Source of the DNA: Acidiphilium acidophilum
GTDB lineage: Bacteria; Pseudomonadota; Alphaproteobacteria; Acetobacterales; Acetobacteraceae
Length of the DNA stretch: 64,000 nt
Direction of reading: 5' to 3'
Assembly (NCBI RefSeq): GCF_033842475.1
Contig: NZ_JAWXYB010000018.1
Span: 2,401,501-2,465,500 of the forward strand
Both the position numbers and the translations under genes were made by a program. Under the pieces are notes generated by a model, which ran no database searches, was not told the origin of the DNA, and saw nothing but the letters and a program-made list of their open reading frames with translations. This document shows positions 37,663 through 46,441 of this stretch, piece after piece. Within the stretch, counting starts at the first letter, position 1; each line of letters starts with the position of its first letter.

Positions 37663-38693
37663 GCGACACCCCGTTGAAACACCCCATCCCCACCCTCAAC
37701 CCGCGCGCCGCGATCAAGCTCGAAGGCCTGCCGATCATCATCGTCTTCTTCGTCCTGATCGGCCTGTTCATCTTCTTCGCCCCCACCGTCTTTCTCCACT
37801 GGCCGATCTACAATTCCTTCCTGGTCACCATCCCCCCGATGATGATCCTCTCCCTCGGCCTCACTCTGGTCATCGCCGCCGGCGAAATCGACCTGTCCTT
37901 CCCCGCCGTCATCGCCCTCTCCGGCTTCCTGTTCGCCCATGTCACCCGCACCTACGGCGCGCCCTGGTCCGCCTGGATCGGCCTGCTCGCCGCCATCGCG
38001 GGCGGCGCGCTGATCGGCGTGGTCAACGGCCTCCTCGTCGCCGTCATCGGCATCCCGTCGATCATCATCACCATCGGCACCAGCTTCTTCTGGTCCGGCA
38101 TCGCCACCGTCCTGTCCGGCGGCATGTCCTACACGCTGCAACGCCTCACCGGCAGCGCGATCAACGGCATCTTCTCCGGCACCCTGTTCGGCATCCCGAC
38201 CGAAGCCTTCTGGGCGCTCGGCGTCGCCGTCGCGGTCTGGTTCATCCTCAACCGCCACCGCTTCGGCGAACACCTCCTCTTCATCGGCGATTCCCGTGAA
38301 GTCGCCCGCGTCGTCGGCATCAACACCGTGCGCGAGCGGATCAAGCTGTTCACCCTGATGGGCGCGCTCGGCGGCTTCGCCAGCGTGCTGCTCACCCTCG
38401 AAAACCTCAGCTACTTCCCCACCCAGGGCCAGGGCATCCTGCTCTCCGCCCTCGCCGCCGTCTTCATCGGCGGCACCTCGGTCTTCGGCGGCACCGCCAC
38501 CGTCATCGGCAGCGTCTTCGGCGCCCTGATCATCGGCATGCTCGATGCCGGCATCGTCGCCACCGGCGTCGCCGGCTTCTGGGTCGAAGTCATCGTCGGC
38601 CTCGTCTTCGTCGGCGCCGTCGTCCTGCATATCGGCATCGACGACCCCGCCCGCATCCGCCAGCTCCAGCGCCGCCTGTTCACCAAACCCTGA
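37659..38693 (+). CDS. Sugar ABC transporter permease (second system)
   Basis: 344 aa with eight to ten membrane segments. Typical segments are LVIAAGEIDLSFPAVIALSG, GIPSIIITIGTSFFWSGIA, the coupling region DSREVARVVGINTVRER and FIGGTSVFGGTATVIGSVFG. ATP-binding gene precedes it with an ATGA overlap; the binding-protein gene follows 31 bp on. Confidence 0.92.
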   Translation: MSDTPLKHPIPTLNPRAAIKLEGLPIIIVFFVLIGLFIFFAPTVFLHWPIYNSFLVTIPPMMILSLGLTLVIAAGEIDLSFPAVIALSGFLFAHVTRTYGAPWSAWIGLLAAIAGGALIGVVNGLLVAVIGIPSIIITIGTSFFWSGIATVLSGGMSYTLQRLTGSAINGIFSGTLFGIPTEAFWALGVAVAVWFILNRHRFGEHLLFIGDSREVARVVGINTVRERIKLFTLMGALGGFASVLLTLENLSYFPTQGQGILLSALAAVFIGGTSVFGGTATVIGSVFGALIIGMLDAGIVATGVAGFWVEVIVGLVFVGAVVLHIGIDDPARIRQLQRRLFTKP

Positions 38694-38724
38694 ACATCAA
38701 ACCACACCACCGGGAGAAACCACC

Positions 38725-39738
38725 ATGAAACCCCTCAAAACCGCCCTCGCCACCACCGCTCTGATGGCCCTCGCCACCACCGCCCTCGCCACCGTCCCCA
38801 CCGCCCACGCAGCCCCCGCGAGCGACAAACTCGGCGCCGGCCTGACCATGTATTTCCAGATGGGCGGCAGCCCCGGCGACGGCTCGACCCTGCCGCGCGA
38901 AATCGGCGCCAAAGCCGCCGCCAAGGCCTTCGGCGTCAAACTCATCGAGCAATATTCCAACTGGCAGCCCGAAACCATGATCACCCAGTTCCGCCAGGCC
39001 CTCGCGGCCAGCCCGGACTGCATCGAAATCATGGGCCATCCCGGCAACCGCGCCTTCATGCCGCTGGTCGCCCAGGCCGAAAAACAGGGCATCGTCGTCA
39101 CCGCCGGCAACGTCCCCCTGCCCAAGCTCGAAGCTCTCTACCGCGCCAACGGCTTCGGCTACGCCGGCACCTATCTCTTCAAAGGCGGCGAAACCACCGC
39201 CGAGGCCATGATCAAGGCGGGCCACCTGAAAAAAGGCGACGTCGCGCTGGAATACGGCGTCTTCGCCGAAGGCATTCGCGGCCTGTCCGACAAGGGCCTC
39301 GCCCACGGCCTGAAAAAAGCCGGCCTCAAAGTCTACGAACTCAACATCTCCAACAAGGTCAACGCCGACCCCGCCCTCGCCGTCCCGATCATGGTCGCCT
39401 TCATCGAACGCCACCCCGACATCAAGGCCATCGGCACCCAGCAGGGCCTCGTCACCTCCTTCATCCCGCAAGCCTTGAAGGAAGCCGGTAAAAAACCCGG
39501 CCAGATCACTGTCGGCGGCATCGACCTCGCCCCCGCCACCATCGCCGGCCTCAAAAGCCACTACATCACCGTCACCCTCAACCAGCAGCTCTATCTCCAG
39601 GGCTTCCTCCCGGTCGCCCAATGCGTGCTGACCAAAAAATTCGGCCTCGAAGGCATGAACACCAACACCGCCGCCGGCACCGACGACGCCGCCATGGTCT
39701 CCAAAATCCTCCCCCTGATCAAACAGGGCGTCTACTGA
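38725..39738 (+). CDS. Sugar ABC transporter substrate-binding protein (second system)
   Basis: 337 aa. Signal peptide ending at AHA/AP (about residue 30), then a periplasmic binding fold: IEQYSNWQPETMITQFRQAL, PDCIEIMGHPGN, GIVVTAGNVPLP and GQITVGGIDLAP. The ligand is not predictable; the ligand-contact segments differ from those of the XylF-like protein in the other system. GGGAG precedes the ATG at 38725. Gene order is ATPase - permease - binding protein, unlike the first system (binding protein - ATPase - permease). Confidence 0.9.
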   Translation: MKPLKTALATTALMALATTALATVPTAHAAPASDKLGAGLTMYFQMGGSPGDGSTLPREIGAKAAAKAFGVKLIEQYSNWQPETMITQFRQALAASPDCIEIMGHPGNRAFMPLVAQAEKQGIVVTAGNVPLPKLEALYRANGFGYAGTYLFKGGETTAEAMIKAGHLKKGDVALEYGVFAEGIRGLSDKGLAHGLKKAGLKVYELNISNKVNADPALAVPIMVAFIERHPDIKAIGTQQGLVTSFIPQALKEAGKKPGQITVGGIDLAPATIAGLKSHYITVTLNQQLYLQGFLPVAQCVLTKKFGLEGMNTNTAAGTDDAAMVSKILPLIKQGVY

Positions 39739-39790
39739 CCAGACCATCCCTCCCGGTTTCCGCGCCGCGTCAGATCGGTTATGACGCGGC

Positions 39791-40906
39791 GTGGAAGTCG
39801 ATCTGTTTTACGAACTCGCCGTCCCCGCGCATCTCGGCCGCAGCGAAGCGCAGGTGCTTGCCGAAACGCTCGACGAACTCGCCCTCGCCGATCACCTCGG
39901 CTTTCACGGCGCCTGGTTCGTCGAACATCATTTCATGCGCGAATACTCCCACTCCAGCAGCCCCGAGCTGATCCTCGCCGCCGCCAGCCAGCGCACCAGC
40001 CGCCTCCGCCTCGGCCATGCCGTCGTCGTCATGCCCTACCACCACCCGGTCCGCGTCGCCGAACGCTGCGCCACGCTCGACATCCTGAGCGGAGGACGGC
40101 TCGAAATCGGCCTCGGTCGCGGCTTCTCCGCCCCGGAATACGCCCTGTTCGGCGCAAAAATGGCCGACAGCCGCACCCACGTCCAGGAAGGCCTCGCCAT
40201 CCTCCGCGCTGCCCCCGGCGCCCCGTTCAGCCATCACGGCACCCTGCATAATTTCACCGATCTCGACATCCTGCCCAAACCGCTCCAGCGCCCGCACCCC
40301 CCGCTCTGGACCGCCGCAGTCAGCCCCGCCAGCTTCCTCTGGGCCGCGCAGGAAGCACTCGGCGTGCTCGCCGGCCCGTTCAAACCCTGGTTCATGACCC
40401 GTCAGGACATCAAATCCTACCGCCGCGCCTGGCGCACCGCCCATGGCGACCTCCCGCCGACCCCCGGCCAGAACAACCGCTTCGCCATGACCATCGGCTG
40501 CCTCTGCCTCGAAGACGGCGACGAAGCCCGCCGCCTCGCTCAGGGCTTCGTGTGGTACTACCAGCGCCTGCTCGACCAGACCCGCCCGATCCTGATGCAG
40601 CTCCGCGAAAGCTACGAATACTACCACCGCCTCCGCTTCCTCGAACCTTTGCTCCGCCGCACCCTCAGCCTCCGCCTGCTGGAAACCATGGGCATGGTCG
40701 TGGTCGGCACCCCGGAAGATTGCCGCCGCCGCCTCGCCGCCTACGCCACCGCCGGGGTCGACACCCTCATCCTCGCGGTCGGCGCCGGCATGGTCCCGAG
40801 CAGCATCACCCAGCGCTCGCTCCACGTCCTCGCCCGCGACGTCCTGCCCCATCTCGCCCGTCTCCCCGCCACCACCATGACCACCGCCACCATGACCACC
40901 GCCTGA
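39791..40906 (+). CDS. LLM-class flavin-dependent oxidoreductase (luciferase-like)
   Basis: 371 aa from a GTG at 39791. The TIM-barrel of the bacterial luciferase family is indicated by HLGFHGAWFVEHHF, RLRLGHAVVVMPYHHPVRVAE, LDILSGGRLEIGLGRGF and the C-terminal VVVGTPEDCRRRL. It probably uses FMNH2 or F420 to oxidise an unknown organic substrate. The last codons contain a perfect 15-bp tandem duplication. It ends 4 bp before an epimerase-like gene, so they are likely co-transcribed. Confidence 0.9.
   Translation: MEVDLFYELAVPAHLGRSEAQVLAETLDELALADHLGFHGAWFVEHHFMREYSHSSSPELILAAASQRTSRLRLGHAVVVMPYHHPVRVAERCATLDILSGGRLEIGLGRGFSAPEYALFGAKMADSRTHVQEGLAILRAAPGAPFSHHGTLHNFTDLDILPKPLQRPHPPLWTAAVSPASFLWAAQEALGVLAGPFKPWFMTRQDIKSYRRAWRTAHGDLPPTPGQNNRFAMTIGCLCLEDGDEARRLAQGFVWYYQRLLDQTRPILMQLRESYEYYHRLRFLEPLLRRTLSLRLLETMGMVVVGTPEDCRRRLAAYATAGVDTLILAVGAGMVPSSITQRSLHVLARDVLPHLARLPATTMTTATMTTA
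40874..40903 (+). repeat. 15-bp tandem duplication at the end of the LLM gene
   Basis: ACCATGACCACCGCC occurs twice in direct succession (40874-40888, 40889-40903), adding the peptide TMTTA twice to the C-terminus. It keeps the frame and is the sort of repeat that can change copy number by slippage. Confidence 0.9.
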
Positions 40907-40910
40907 CCCG

Positions 40911-41945
40911 ATGCGCGTTCTCGTCACCGGAGCCAGCGGTCACCTCGCCCGCGCCCTCCTGCCGCTCCTCGCCGCCGACCCCGCGATCACTGAAATCATC
41001 GCGCTCGACCGCCATCCCCCCATCCTCGCCCACCCCCGCATCACCCCCCGCATCGCCGACCTCGCCACCACCGACCCCACCCCCCATCTCGACGGCATCG
41101 ACACCCTCATCCACCTCGCCTTCGTCGTCCTCCAGGCGAGCGCCGACCGCTACCGCACCCTCACCCAGCCACCCCACACGCAACCCCACCCCCTCCACCG
41201 CATCGCGCGCCGCCTCTCCCCCACCACCCGCGCCACCGACCGTGCCGCAATGCGTGCGATCAACCTCGGCGCCACCCAATCCCTGTTCGAAGCGGCCGCC
41301 CGCGCCGGCACCCGCCACATCGTCTATTCCAGCAGCGTCGCGGTCTATGGCGCCTGGCCGGACAACCCCACCCCGATCCCCGAATCCCACCCGCTCCGCC
41401 CCCAGCCCGGCTTCGCCTATGGCGAAGATAAAGCCGCCGTCGAATCATGGCTCGACCGCTTCACCCTCGCCCACCCCACGCCCCGCATCACCCGCCTGCG
41501 CCTGCACGCCATCATCGGCCCCGCCGCCCAGCCCCTCGTCAACGCCCTCGCCACCGCGCCGCTCGCCCTCCGCCTTTCGCCCACCCCGCCCCCGATCCAA
41601 TGCCTCCACGAATCCGATGCCGCCCGCGCCATCATCGCCGCCCTCCACGCCCGCACCGGCGGCACCTACAACATCGCCGCCCCGACCCCGATCCCCTGGA
41701 ACGCCATCCCCCGCCGCCTCACCCTGCCCCTGCCGCCCGCCATCGCCGAAGCCCTCCACCGCCTCGCCTGGCCCTTCACCGATGCACTGGGCGATCCCGG
41801 CTGGCTCGCCGGCCTCCGCCACCCCCTGATCGTCGACACCCGCAAAGCCGCCGCCGAACTCGGCTGGCACGCCGCCCACAACGTCGCCAGCGCGATAACA
41901 TCCGCGCGGCATCCCGCGACCACATCCATGCGAAACCCCGAATAA
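40911..41945 (+). CDS. NAD(P)-dependent epimerase/short-chain dehydrogenase (extended SDR)
   Basis: 344 aa. The nucleotide-binding motif VLVTGASGHLARALL is at the N-terminus, with HLAFV, the catalytic-region YSSSVAVYGAW and YGEDKAAVE (Tyr and Lys of the YxxxK type, here YGEDK). It resembles UDP-sugar epimerases but the central insert rich in Pro, Thr and His (residues 80-110) is unusual. Function unknown; probably in one operon with the LLM flavoenzyme and perhaps the diiron oxygenase. Confidence 0.88.
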   Translation: MRVLVTGASGHLARALLPLLAADPAITEIIALDRHPPILAHPRITPRIADLATTDPTPHLDGIDTLIHLAFVVLQASADRYRTLTQPPHTQPHPLHRIARRLSPTTRATDRAAMRAINLGATQSLFEAAARAGTRHIVYSSSVAVYGAWPDNPTPIPESHPLRPQPGFAYGEDKAAVESWLDRFTLAHPTPRITRLRLHAIIGPAAQPLVNALATAPLALRLSPTPPPIQCLHESDAARAIIAALHARTGGTYNIAAPTPIPWNAIPRRLTLPLPPAIAEALHRLAWPFTDALGDPGWLAGLRHPLIVDTRKAAAELGWHAAHNVASAITSARHPATTSMRNPE

Positions 41946-41994
41946 ATCCACCCCGGCCCATTTCTCCCTGCCCTCACCCGTGGCAAAAGACCGC

Positions 41995-42876
41995 ATGACC
42001 CCGAGCACCCTGACCCGCGCTCCGGCCCCCGACCACGATGATCTCGTGGACCGGCTGAACACCCACAGCACCCGCTACCGCGACCCGGTGCAGAGCATCC
42101 CGTGGGACACGCTCGACCCGAACCTCCCCTGGCTCCCCGACCACCTCATCTCGCTCCACGGCACCGAAACCTTCGACCGAATGACGCCCGCGCAACGCCG
42201 CCGCCTCTCGCACTGCGAATTCGTCGCCTTCTGCGAACTCGGCCTCTGGCTCGAAATGCTGTTCATCCAGCGCCTCGGCGGCAACAGCCTCACCCAGCTC
42301 TATCGCGACCCCGACGATTACCACTACCAGCTCCACGAGCTCCGCGAGGAAGTCGGCCACAGCCTGATGTTCCTCGAAACCCGCCGCCGCAGCGGCATCG
42401 ACTTCATGACCCCGCCGCACGAACGCCCACCCCTCGCCCGCCTGTTCGCCCGCTTCGCCCCCCAGCACGCCGCCGCCTTCTGGGCAACCATCCTGATCGG
42501 CGAAGACGTGCCGGACCGCATGGGCCGCCTGATCGTGGCCGACCGCACCCTCCCCGAAGCCGTCCTCGCCATCACCCGGCTGCACAGCCGCGAGGAAGCC
42601 CGCCACATCGCCTTCGCCCGCACCATGATCGCGCGCAAAACCACAACCATGCCGTCATGGCAGAAAGCCGCGACCGCCCTGATGCTGCGCGAAATCATGC
42701 GCCAGTTTCTCGATACCGCGTTCTACCCCTCGCCACGCGTCTACCGCGCCGCCGGGCTCGATCAACCCCGCGCGCGCGCCGCCGAAGCCCGAAGCAACCC
42801 GCACCGCATCGCCCTGCGCGCCCAATGCGCCGCCCCCAGCCGCGCAACCCTGCGCGACAGCGGCTTCAACCTCTGA
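41995..42876 (+). CDS. AurF-like diiron oxygenase
   Basis: 293 aa from the ATG at 41995 (a GTG at 41980 would add five residues; neither has a clear ribosome site). An all-helical ferritin-like fold is indicated, with ligand motifs CEFVAFCELGLWLEM, LREEVGHSLMF (Glu-x2-His), IGEDVPD and HSREEARHIAFAR (His, Glu, His), the pattern of p-aminobenzoate N-oxygenase AurF and CmlI. Such enzymes oxidise amino to nitro or nitroso groups or hydroxylate. A role in a small modification pathway with its LLM and SDR neighbours is possible. Confidence 0.82.
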   Translation: MTPSTLTRAPAPDHDDLVDRLNTHSTRYRDPVQSIPWDTLDPNLPWLPDHLISLHGTETFDRMTPAQRRRLSHCEFVAFCELGLWLEMLFIQRLGGNSLTQLYRDPDDYHYQLHELREEVGHSLMFLETRRRSGIDFMTPPHERPPLARLFARFAPQHAAAFWATILIGEDVPDRMGRLIVADRTLPEAVLAITRLHSREEARHIAFARTMIARKTTTMPSWQKAATALMLREIMRQFLDTAFYPSPRVYRAAGLDQPRARAAEARSNPHRIALRAQCAAPSRATLRDSGFNL

Positions 42877-42888
42877 GCCGAACCCCGC

Positions 42889-43557
42889 TCAAAAATCCAG
42901 ATCGGCGTAATGCGGCGGCGGATTGAACCCCGACACCCGATCCGCCAGCAGCGCCCGGAACGACGGGCGGGACTTGATCCGCGCATACCATTCCTTCGCC
43001 GCCGGCACCGCCGCCCAATCAACATCGCCGATAAAATCGAGGCACGACAGATGAGCCGCCGCGGTGAAATCCGCGAGCGACAAATTCGCCCCCGCCAGAT
43101 ATTTCCGCGTCTCCGCCAGATGCCCGATATAGGTCAGATGCACCCGCAGCGCCGCATACCCCTCGCGCAACCGCCCCGCTTCCGGCGCCCCGCGCTTCGC
43201 CGCCGGCTTCATCACCTTCTCATAAAGCAGATTGCGTGAAACCTCCTGCGCGAACCGCTCGTCGAACCACGACGTCACCGCCCGGATCTCCACCCGCTCG
43301 CCCAGCGTCCGCCCGATCAGCGAAATATCCGGATACGCCTCATCGAGATACTCGCAAATCGTGTTCGAATACGGAATGACCAGCCCATTCTCCTCGGTCA
43401 GCGTCGGCACCGTCCCCGCCGGATTCATCGCGAGATACTCCGGCCGCCGGTCCCAGGTCTTTTCCAGCCGCAACTCGAACGGCAGACGCTTTTCGGCAAG
43501 GGCAAGGCGCACTTTCCGCGCATAGGGCGATAACGGCAGGTGATACAGAATACGCAT
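42889..43557 (-). CDS. Glutathione S-transferase
   Basis: 222 aa. A thioredoxin-like N-terminal domain (ILYHLPLSPYARKVRLALAEK; NPAGTVPTLTEENGLVIPYSNTICEYLDE) is followed by a helical C-terminal domain with KYLAGANLSLADFTAAAHLS, the full GST pattern. The serine/tyrosine type active site near SPYARK is plausible. Convergent with the diiron oxygenase (12 bp between stops); the conjugating substrate is unknown. Confidence 0.92.
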   Translation of the reverse strand: MRILYHLPLSPYARKVRLALAEKRLPFELRLEKTWDRRPEYLAMNPAGTVPTLTEENGLVIPYSNTICEYLDEAYPDISLIGRTLGERVEIRAVTSWFDERFAQEVSRNLLYEKVMKPAAKRGAPEAGRLREGYAALRVHLTYIGHLAETRKYLAGANLSLADFTAAAHLSCLDFIGDVDWAAVPAAKEWYARIKSRPSFRALLADRVSGFNPPPHYADLDF

Positions 43558-43724
43558 GACACCGGCTTATGCCATCTGCCCCCGCTCCTGCAAATCGCCC
43601 GTCAGGTCGCACCCCAATCCCCCGACACATTACGATTAACGCTTTACATATATAACCGGTAAGTTACATTCGTCGCCGCGTGCGTTGAAGACTGTAATAT
43701 ATCCCAAAAACCAGGAAATCGTCC

Positions 43725-44975
43725 ATGCAAACTGATAATCCCCTGCTCGCCTCCGGCCGACGCGGCATGATGATCGGCGCGGCCTCGCTCGGTGCCCTCA
43801 CCATCGCCGCGCGCAATGCCGCCGCCGCCGAGTCCGGCTCGGTCACCCTCCCCTTCGCCAAGGGCAAGCGCGAAGTCCTCGCCGCCGGCACCTTTCCGCA
43901 AAAAGGCGAAATGATCCTCCAGCGCACCCGCGCGCCCCTGCTCGAAACCCCCTGGCCGGTCTTCCAGCACCACCTCTTCACCCCGAACGATCAGGCCTAT
44001 GTCCGCTGGCACATGGCCGACTTCCCCACCAGCATCGACACCGGCACCTATAAAATCAGGGTCTCCGGCAAGGTCAAAAAACCGTTCGAAATCAGCCTCG
44101 AAGAGCTCGTCAAGGCATTCCCCGCCAAACGCATGGCCGCGATCAACCAATGCTCGGGCAACTCACGCGGCTTCATCGACCCCCGCGTCCCCGGTGCCCA
44201 ATGGGGCAACGGCGCCATGTACAACGCCATGTGGACCGGCGTGCCCCTGAGCCGCCTGCTCGAACGCGCCGGGATCGAGTCCAGCGGCACCCACGTCGCC
44301 TTCCGCAGCCTCGAACAGGGCGGCGGCCTCTACCCGCCCAGCGCCACCTTCGAAAAAGTCCTGCCGATCAAACGCGCCAACGACGGCGAAGTCATGATCG
44401 CCTACCAGATGAACGGCGAAAACCTCCCCCTCCTGAACGGCTACCCGATCCGCCTGATCGTCCCCGGCTGGTACTCCACCTACTGGGTCAAAATGCTCAC
44501 CGAAATCGAAGTGATGGACCACCCCGGCACCGGCTTCTGGATGGCCGTCGCCTACAAAATCCCCGACACCCCCACCGGTGAAATGACGCCCGGCCAAAAA
44601 GGCGTCAAAATGGTGCCGATCAATAAAATGAAGCCCCGCAGCTTCTTCACCAGCGTCGAAAACGGCACAAAACTGCCGCGCGGCAAAACCACCACCCTCA
44701 CCGGCTTCGCCTTCGGCGGCGGCAGCGCCCTCAAAACCGTCCAGGTCTCCCTCAACGGCGGCAAAACCTGGCGCACCGCCATGCTCGGCAAAAACTACGG
44801 CGCCTACGGCTTCCGCCAGTGGCACATCAAAGCCGCACTCGGCAAACCCGGCACCTACCGCCTGATGGTCAAAGCCACCAACGCCGCCGGCCACGTCCAG
44901 CCCCCGGTCGCCGGCTGGAACCCCGGCGGCTTCATGTACAACGGCATCGAACACGTCGACGTCACCGTCGCATAA
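43725..44975 (+). CDS. Sulfite dehydrogenase, molybdopterin subunit (SorA/SoxC type)
   Basis: 416 aa. A twin-arginine signal-like N-terminus (SGRRGMMIGAASLGALTIAA) is followed by the sulfite-oxidase fold: the molybdenum-ligand Cys in NQCSGNSRGF (C143), WGNGAMYNAMWTGVPL, LIVPGWYSTYWVKML and the dimerisation domain from about residue 320. It oxidises sulfite to sulfate in the periplasm and passes electrons to cytochrome c. The monohaem cytochrome gene follows 15 bp on. A ribosome site AGGAA lies upstream. Confidence 0.9.
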   Translation: MQTDNPLLASGRRGMMIGAASLGALTIAARNAAAAESGSVTLPFAKGKREVLAAGTFPQKGEMILQRTRAPLLETPWPVFQHHLFTPNDQAYVRWHMADFPTSIDTGTYKIRVSGKVKKPFEISLEELVKAFPAKRMAAINQCSGNSRGFIDPRVPGAQWGNGAMYNAMWTGVPLSRLLERAGIESSGTHVAFRSLEQGGGLYPPSATFEKVLPIKRANDGEVMIAYQMNGENLPLLNGYPIRLIVPGWYSTYWVKMLTEIEVMDHPGTGFWMAVAYKIPDTPTGEMTPGQKGVKMVPINKMKPRSFFTSVENGTKLPRGKTTTLTGFAFGGGSALKTVQVSLNGGKTWRTAMLGKNYGAYGFRQWHIKAALGKPGTYRLMVKATNAAGHVQPPVAGWNPGGFMYNGIEHVDVTVA

Positions 44976-44990
44976 GCAGGAACCCCCGCC

Positions 44991-45317
44991 ATGAAATACA
45001 AAACCATCGCCCTGCTCGCCGGCGCCGCCCTCTCACTCACCGCAATCGCCGTCGCCGCAACCCCGGTCTTCAAATCAGAATCGGTCAAAATCCCGGTCCC
45101 CGGCGCCTACTTCCAGGGCACCGATGCCGCCATTCTCAACCAGAACTGCGCCTATTGCCACTCCGCCAACTTCGTCAACGACCAACCCACCCTCTCCCCC
45201 GCAACCTGGACCGCCGAAGTCACCAAAATGCAAAAAGCCTTCGGCGCCCCCTACGACACCGCCAAAATCCCCTCCATCGTCGACGCCTTGGTCGCCCGCC
45301 AGAAAGCAGGCAACTAA
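44991..45317 (+). CDS. Sulfite dehydrogenase cytochrome c subunit (SorB type)
   Basis: 108 aa. Signal peptide (TIALLAGAALSLTAIAVA), then one haem motif CAYCH near residue 53 and a following Met-containing helix region, matching the small cytochrome partner of SorA. It would take electrons from the molybdenum subunit directly upstream. The bimodular repeat comes 77 bp after its stop. Confidence 0.88.
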   Translation: MKYKTIALLAGAALSLTAIAVAATPVFKSESVKIPVPGAYFQGTDAAILNQNCAYCHSANFVNDQPTLSPATWTAEVTKMQKAFGAPYDTAKIPSIVDALVARQKAGN

Positions 45318-45394
45318 CATCGCCACTCCGAAAGATGGGTAGCCCGCGCTATCCATCTTTCGCCGTCCTGCCCAAAGAAGAAAGCTCAAGAAAG

Positions 45395-45511
45395 CACTTC
45401 TTTTTTGCAAAAAAGAAGCAAAAAACTCTTTTGAATCTAGGCCCGTGCCCTCTCGAACGCCCACGCCCCAGATAACAAAAGTTTTTTACTACTTTTTTTC
45501 AAAAAAGTAGC
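45395..45511. repeat. Bimodular inverted-hairpin element, copy 6
   Basis: Left hairpin 45397-45418; right hairpin 45489-45510 in which the outer stem has changed on both sides (CTAC pairs with GTAG where other copies have CTTC and GAAG). This compensating change keeps the stem. The core has GGCCCGTGCCC and ACGCCCCAG. Located between the convergent sulfite dehydrogenase and alternative oxidase operons. Confidence 0.9.
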
Positions 45512-45549
45512 CCTTCCTTACCTTGCCCTGCCCTGCCGCAAGGAAAAGA

Positions 45550-45580
45550 CACAAAAACTCTTTGAATCAGGGTCCGTGCC
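45550..45580 (+). repeat. Degenerate inner fragment of the bimodular element
   Basis: ACAAAAACTC, TTTGAATCAG and GGTCCGTGCC follow the same order as the inner left arm of copy 6 (45419-45450), with a few changes and without the hairpin. It is best explained as a partial duplication or a decayed neighbouring copy. Confidence 0.6.
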
Positions 45581-45584
45581 TGTG

Positions 45585-45610
45585 GCGAGGTCCGTGTGAC
45601 CGGACCTCGC
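45585..45610 (-). terminator. Perfect 10-bp hairpin after alternative oxidase
   Basis: GCGAGGTCCG (45585-45594) and CGGACCTCGC (45601-45610) pair perfectly around a 6-base loop, 12 bp beyond the alternative oxidase stop. The plus-strand side is followed by TTT; the minus-strand side has no T run, so termination of the oxidase transcript is plausible but not certain. Confidence 0.55.
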
Positions 45611-45622
45611 TTTCGATCAGTC

Positions 45623-46363
45623 TCAGTGAACCGTCGGACCATCCACGATGTCGGTGTGACGCGGATCGTCGCTCACCGGTCCCGGCATCATCCCCGCCAA
45701 GTGATCGGCAAACTGATGATTGACGTCCCGGTGCAGCGCCTCATCGGCACGGACGGCGAGCACCACATCCCGAAGCCGTGCATCCGGAGCGAGTTGCCAG
45801 TAATCGATCGCAATACGCGGCGCGGGAATATTCTCGACCAGTCCGGCATCGATCTGTTCGAGATACCTTGTATAGCTGACGACCGCCTCTTCCTCGAAAT
45901 AGCCGACGACCCGATGCGCCGTTTTCGGGGAGAACAGATACAGGAGAAAAAACGAATTGTAGAATATGCCCTGAACCATGAAAACGAGCGTCCGTTCGAG
46001 GCGGGACGGACACGCGATCTCCATGAACGTCATCAGATGCATCCGCTCGTTCTCGGCTTCGTCGAGCAATGTGTAGATCCACCCGCGATCATCGCTCATC
46101 CGCCGCAAGCAGGTAAGGTGCTGCAACGCCCCTCCGACCATGCCCGGAACCGCCGCAACGGTTTCGAGCACCACCGCGCGATTGCCATATCGCTTGGCAA
46201 AGAATGTATCCGCGGTGAAGCGAAGAACCTTGACGAAAGCGTAGGCAATTGTCTCGGACGCCCCCGTCGGCGCCCGTCGTGAATCGAGTTGCAGCCCGGT
46301 CTCGGCGGCGTCCTGATACCGCCTGCGGGTCGGGGTGATGTGGCTGCGTTCCGGCGTATACAT
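45623..46363 (-). CDS. aox: Alternative oxidase (cyanide-resistant quinol oxidase)
   Basis: 246 aa. All diiron-site motifs of alternative oxidase are present: [13 protein letters not shown] (E67), [11 protein letters not shown] (E106, H109), [13 protein letters not shown] (about E158) and [17 protein letters not shown] (E208, H211), in a monotopic membrane-attached four-helix bundle. It oxidises quinol with oxygen without pumping protons and is known from the family to resist cyanide and sulfide. It lies 78 bp downstream of sulfide:quinone oxidoreductase in the same direction, which suggests that it disposes of electrons from sulfide. AGGAG precedes the start. Confidence 0.94.
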   Translation of the reverse strand: MYTPERSHITPTRRRYQDAAETGLQLDSRRAPTGASETIAYAFVKVLRFTADTFFAKRYGNRAVVLETVAAVPGMVGGALQHLTCLRRMSDDRGWIYTLLDEAENERMHLMTFMEIACPSRLERTLVFMVQGIFYNSFFLLYLFSPKTAHRVVGYFEEEAVVSYTRYLEQIDAGLVENIPAPRIAIDYWQLAPDARLRDVVLAVRADEALHRDVNHQFADHLAGMMPGPVSDDPRHTDIVDGPTVH

Positions 46364-46441
46364 CTTGTGGTGCTCCTGAATGATCGACGCTCGACATTGT
46401 GCGTCAGTGGAGTCGGATAGCCTTTGTTACAACCTTGAAGC

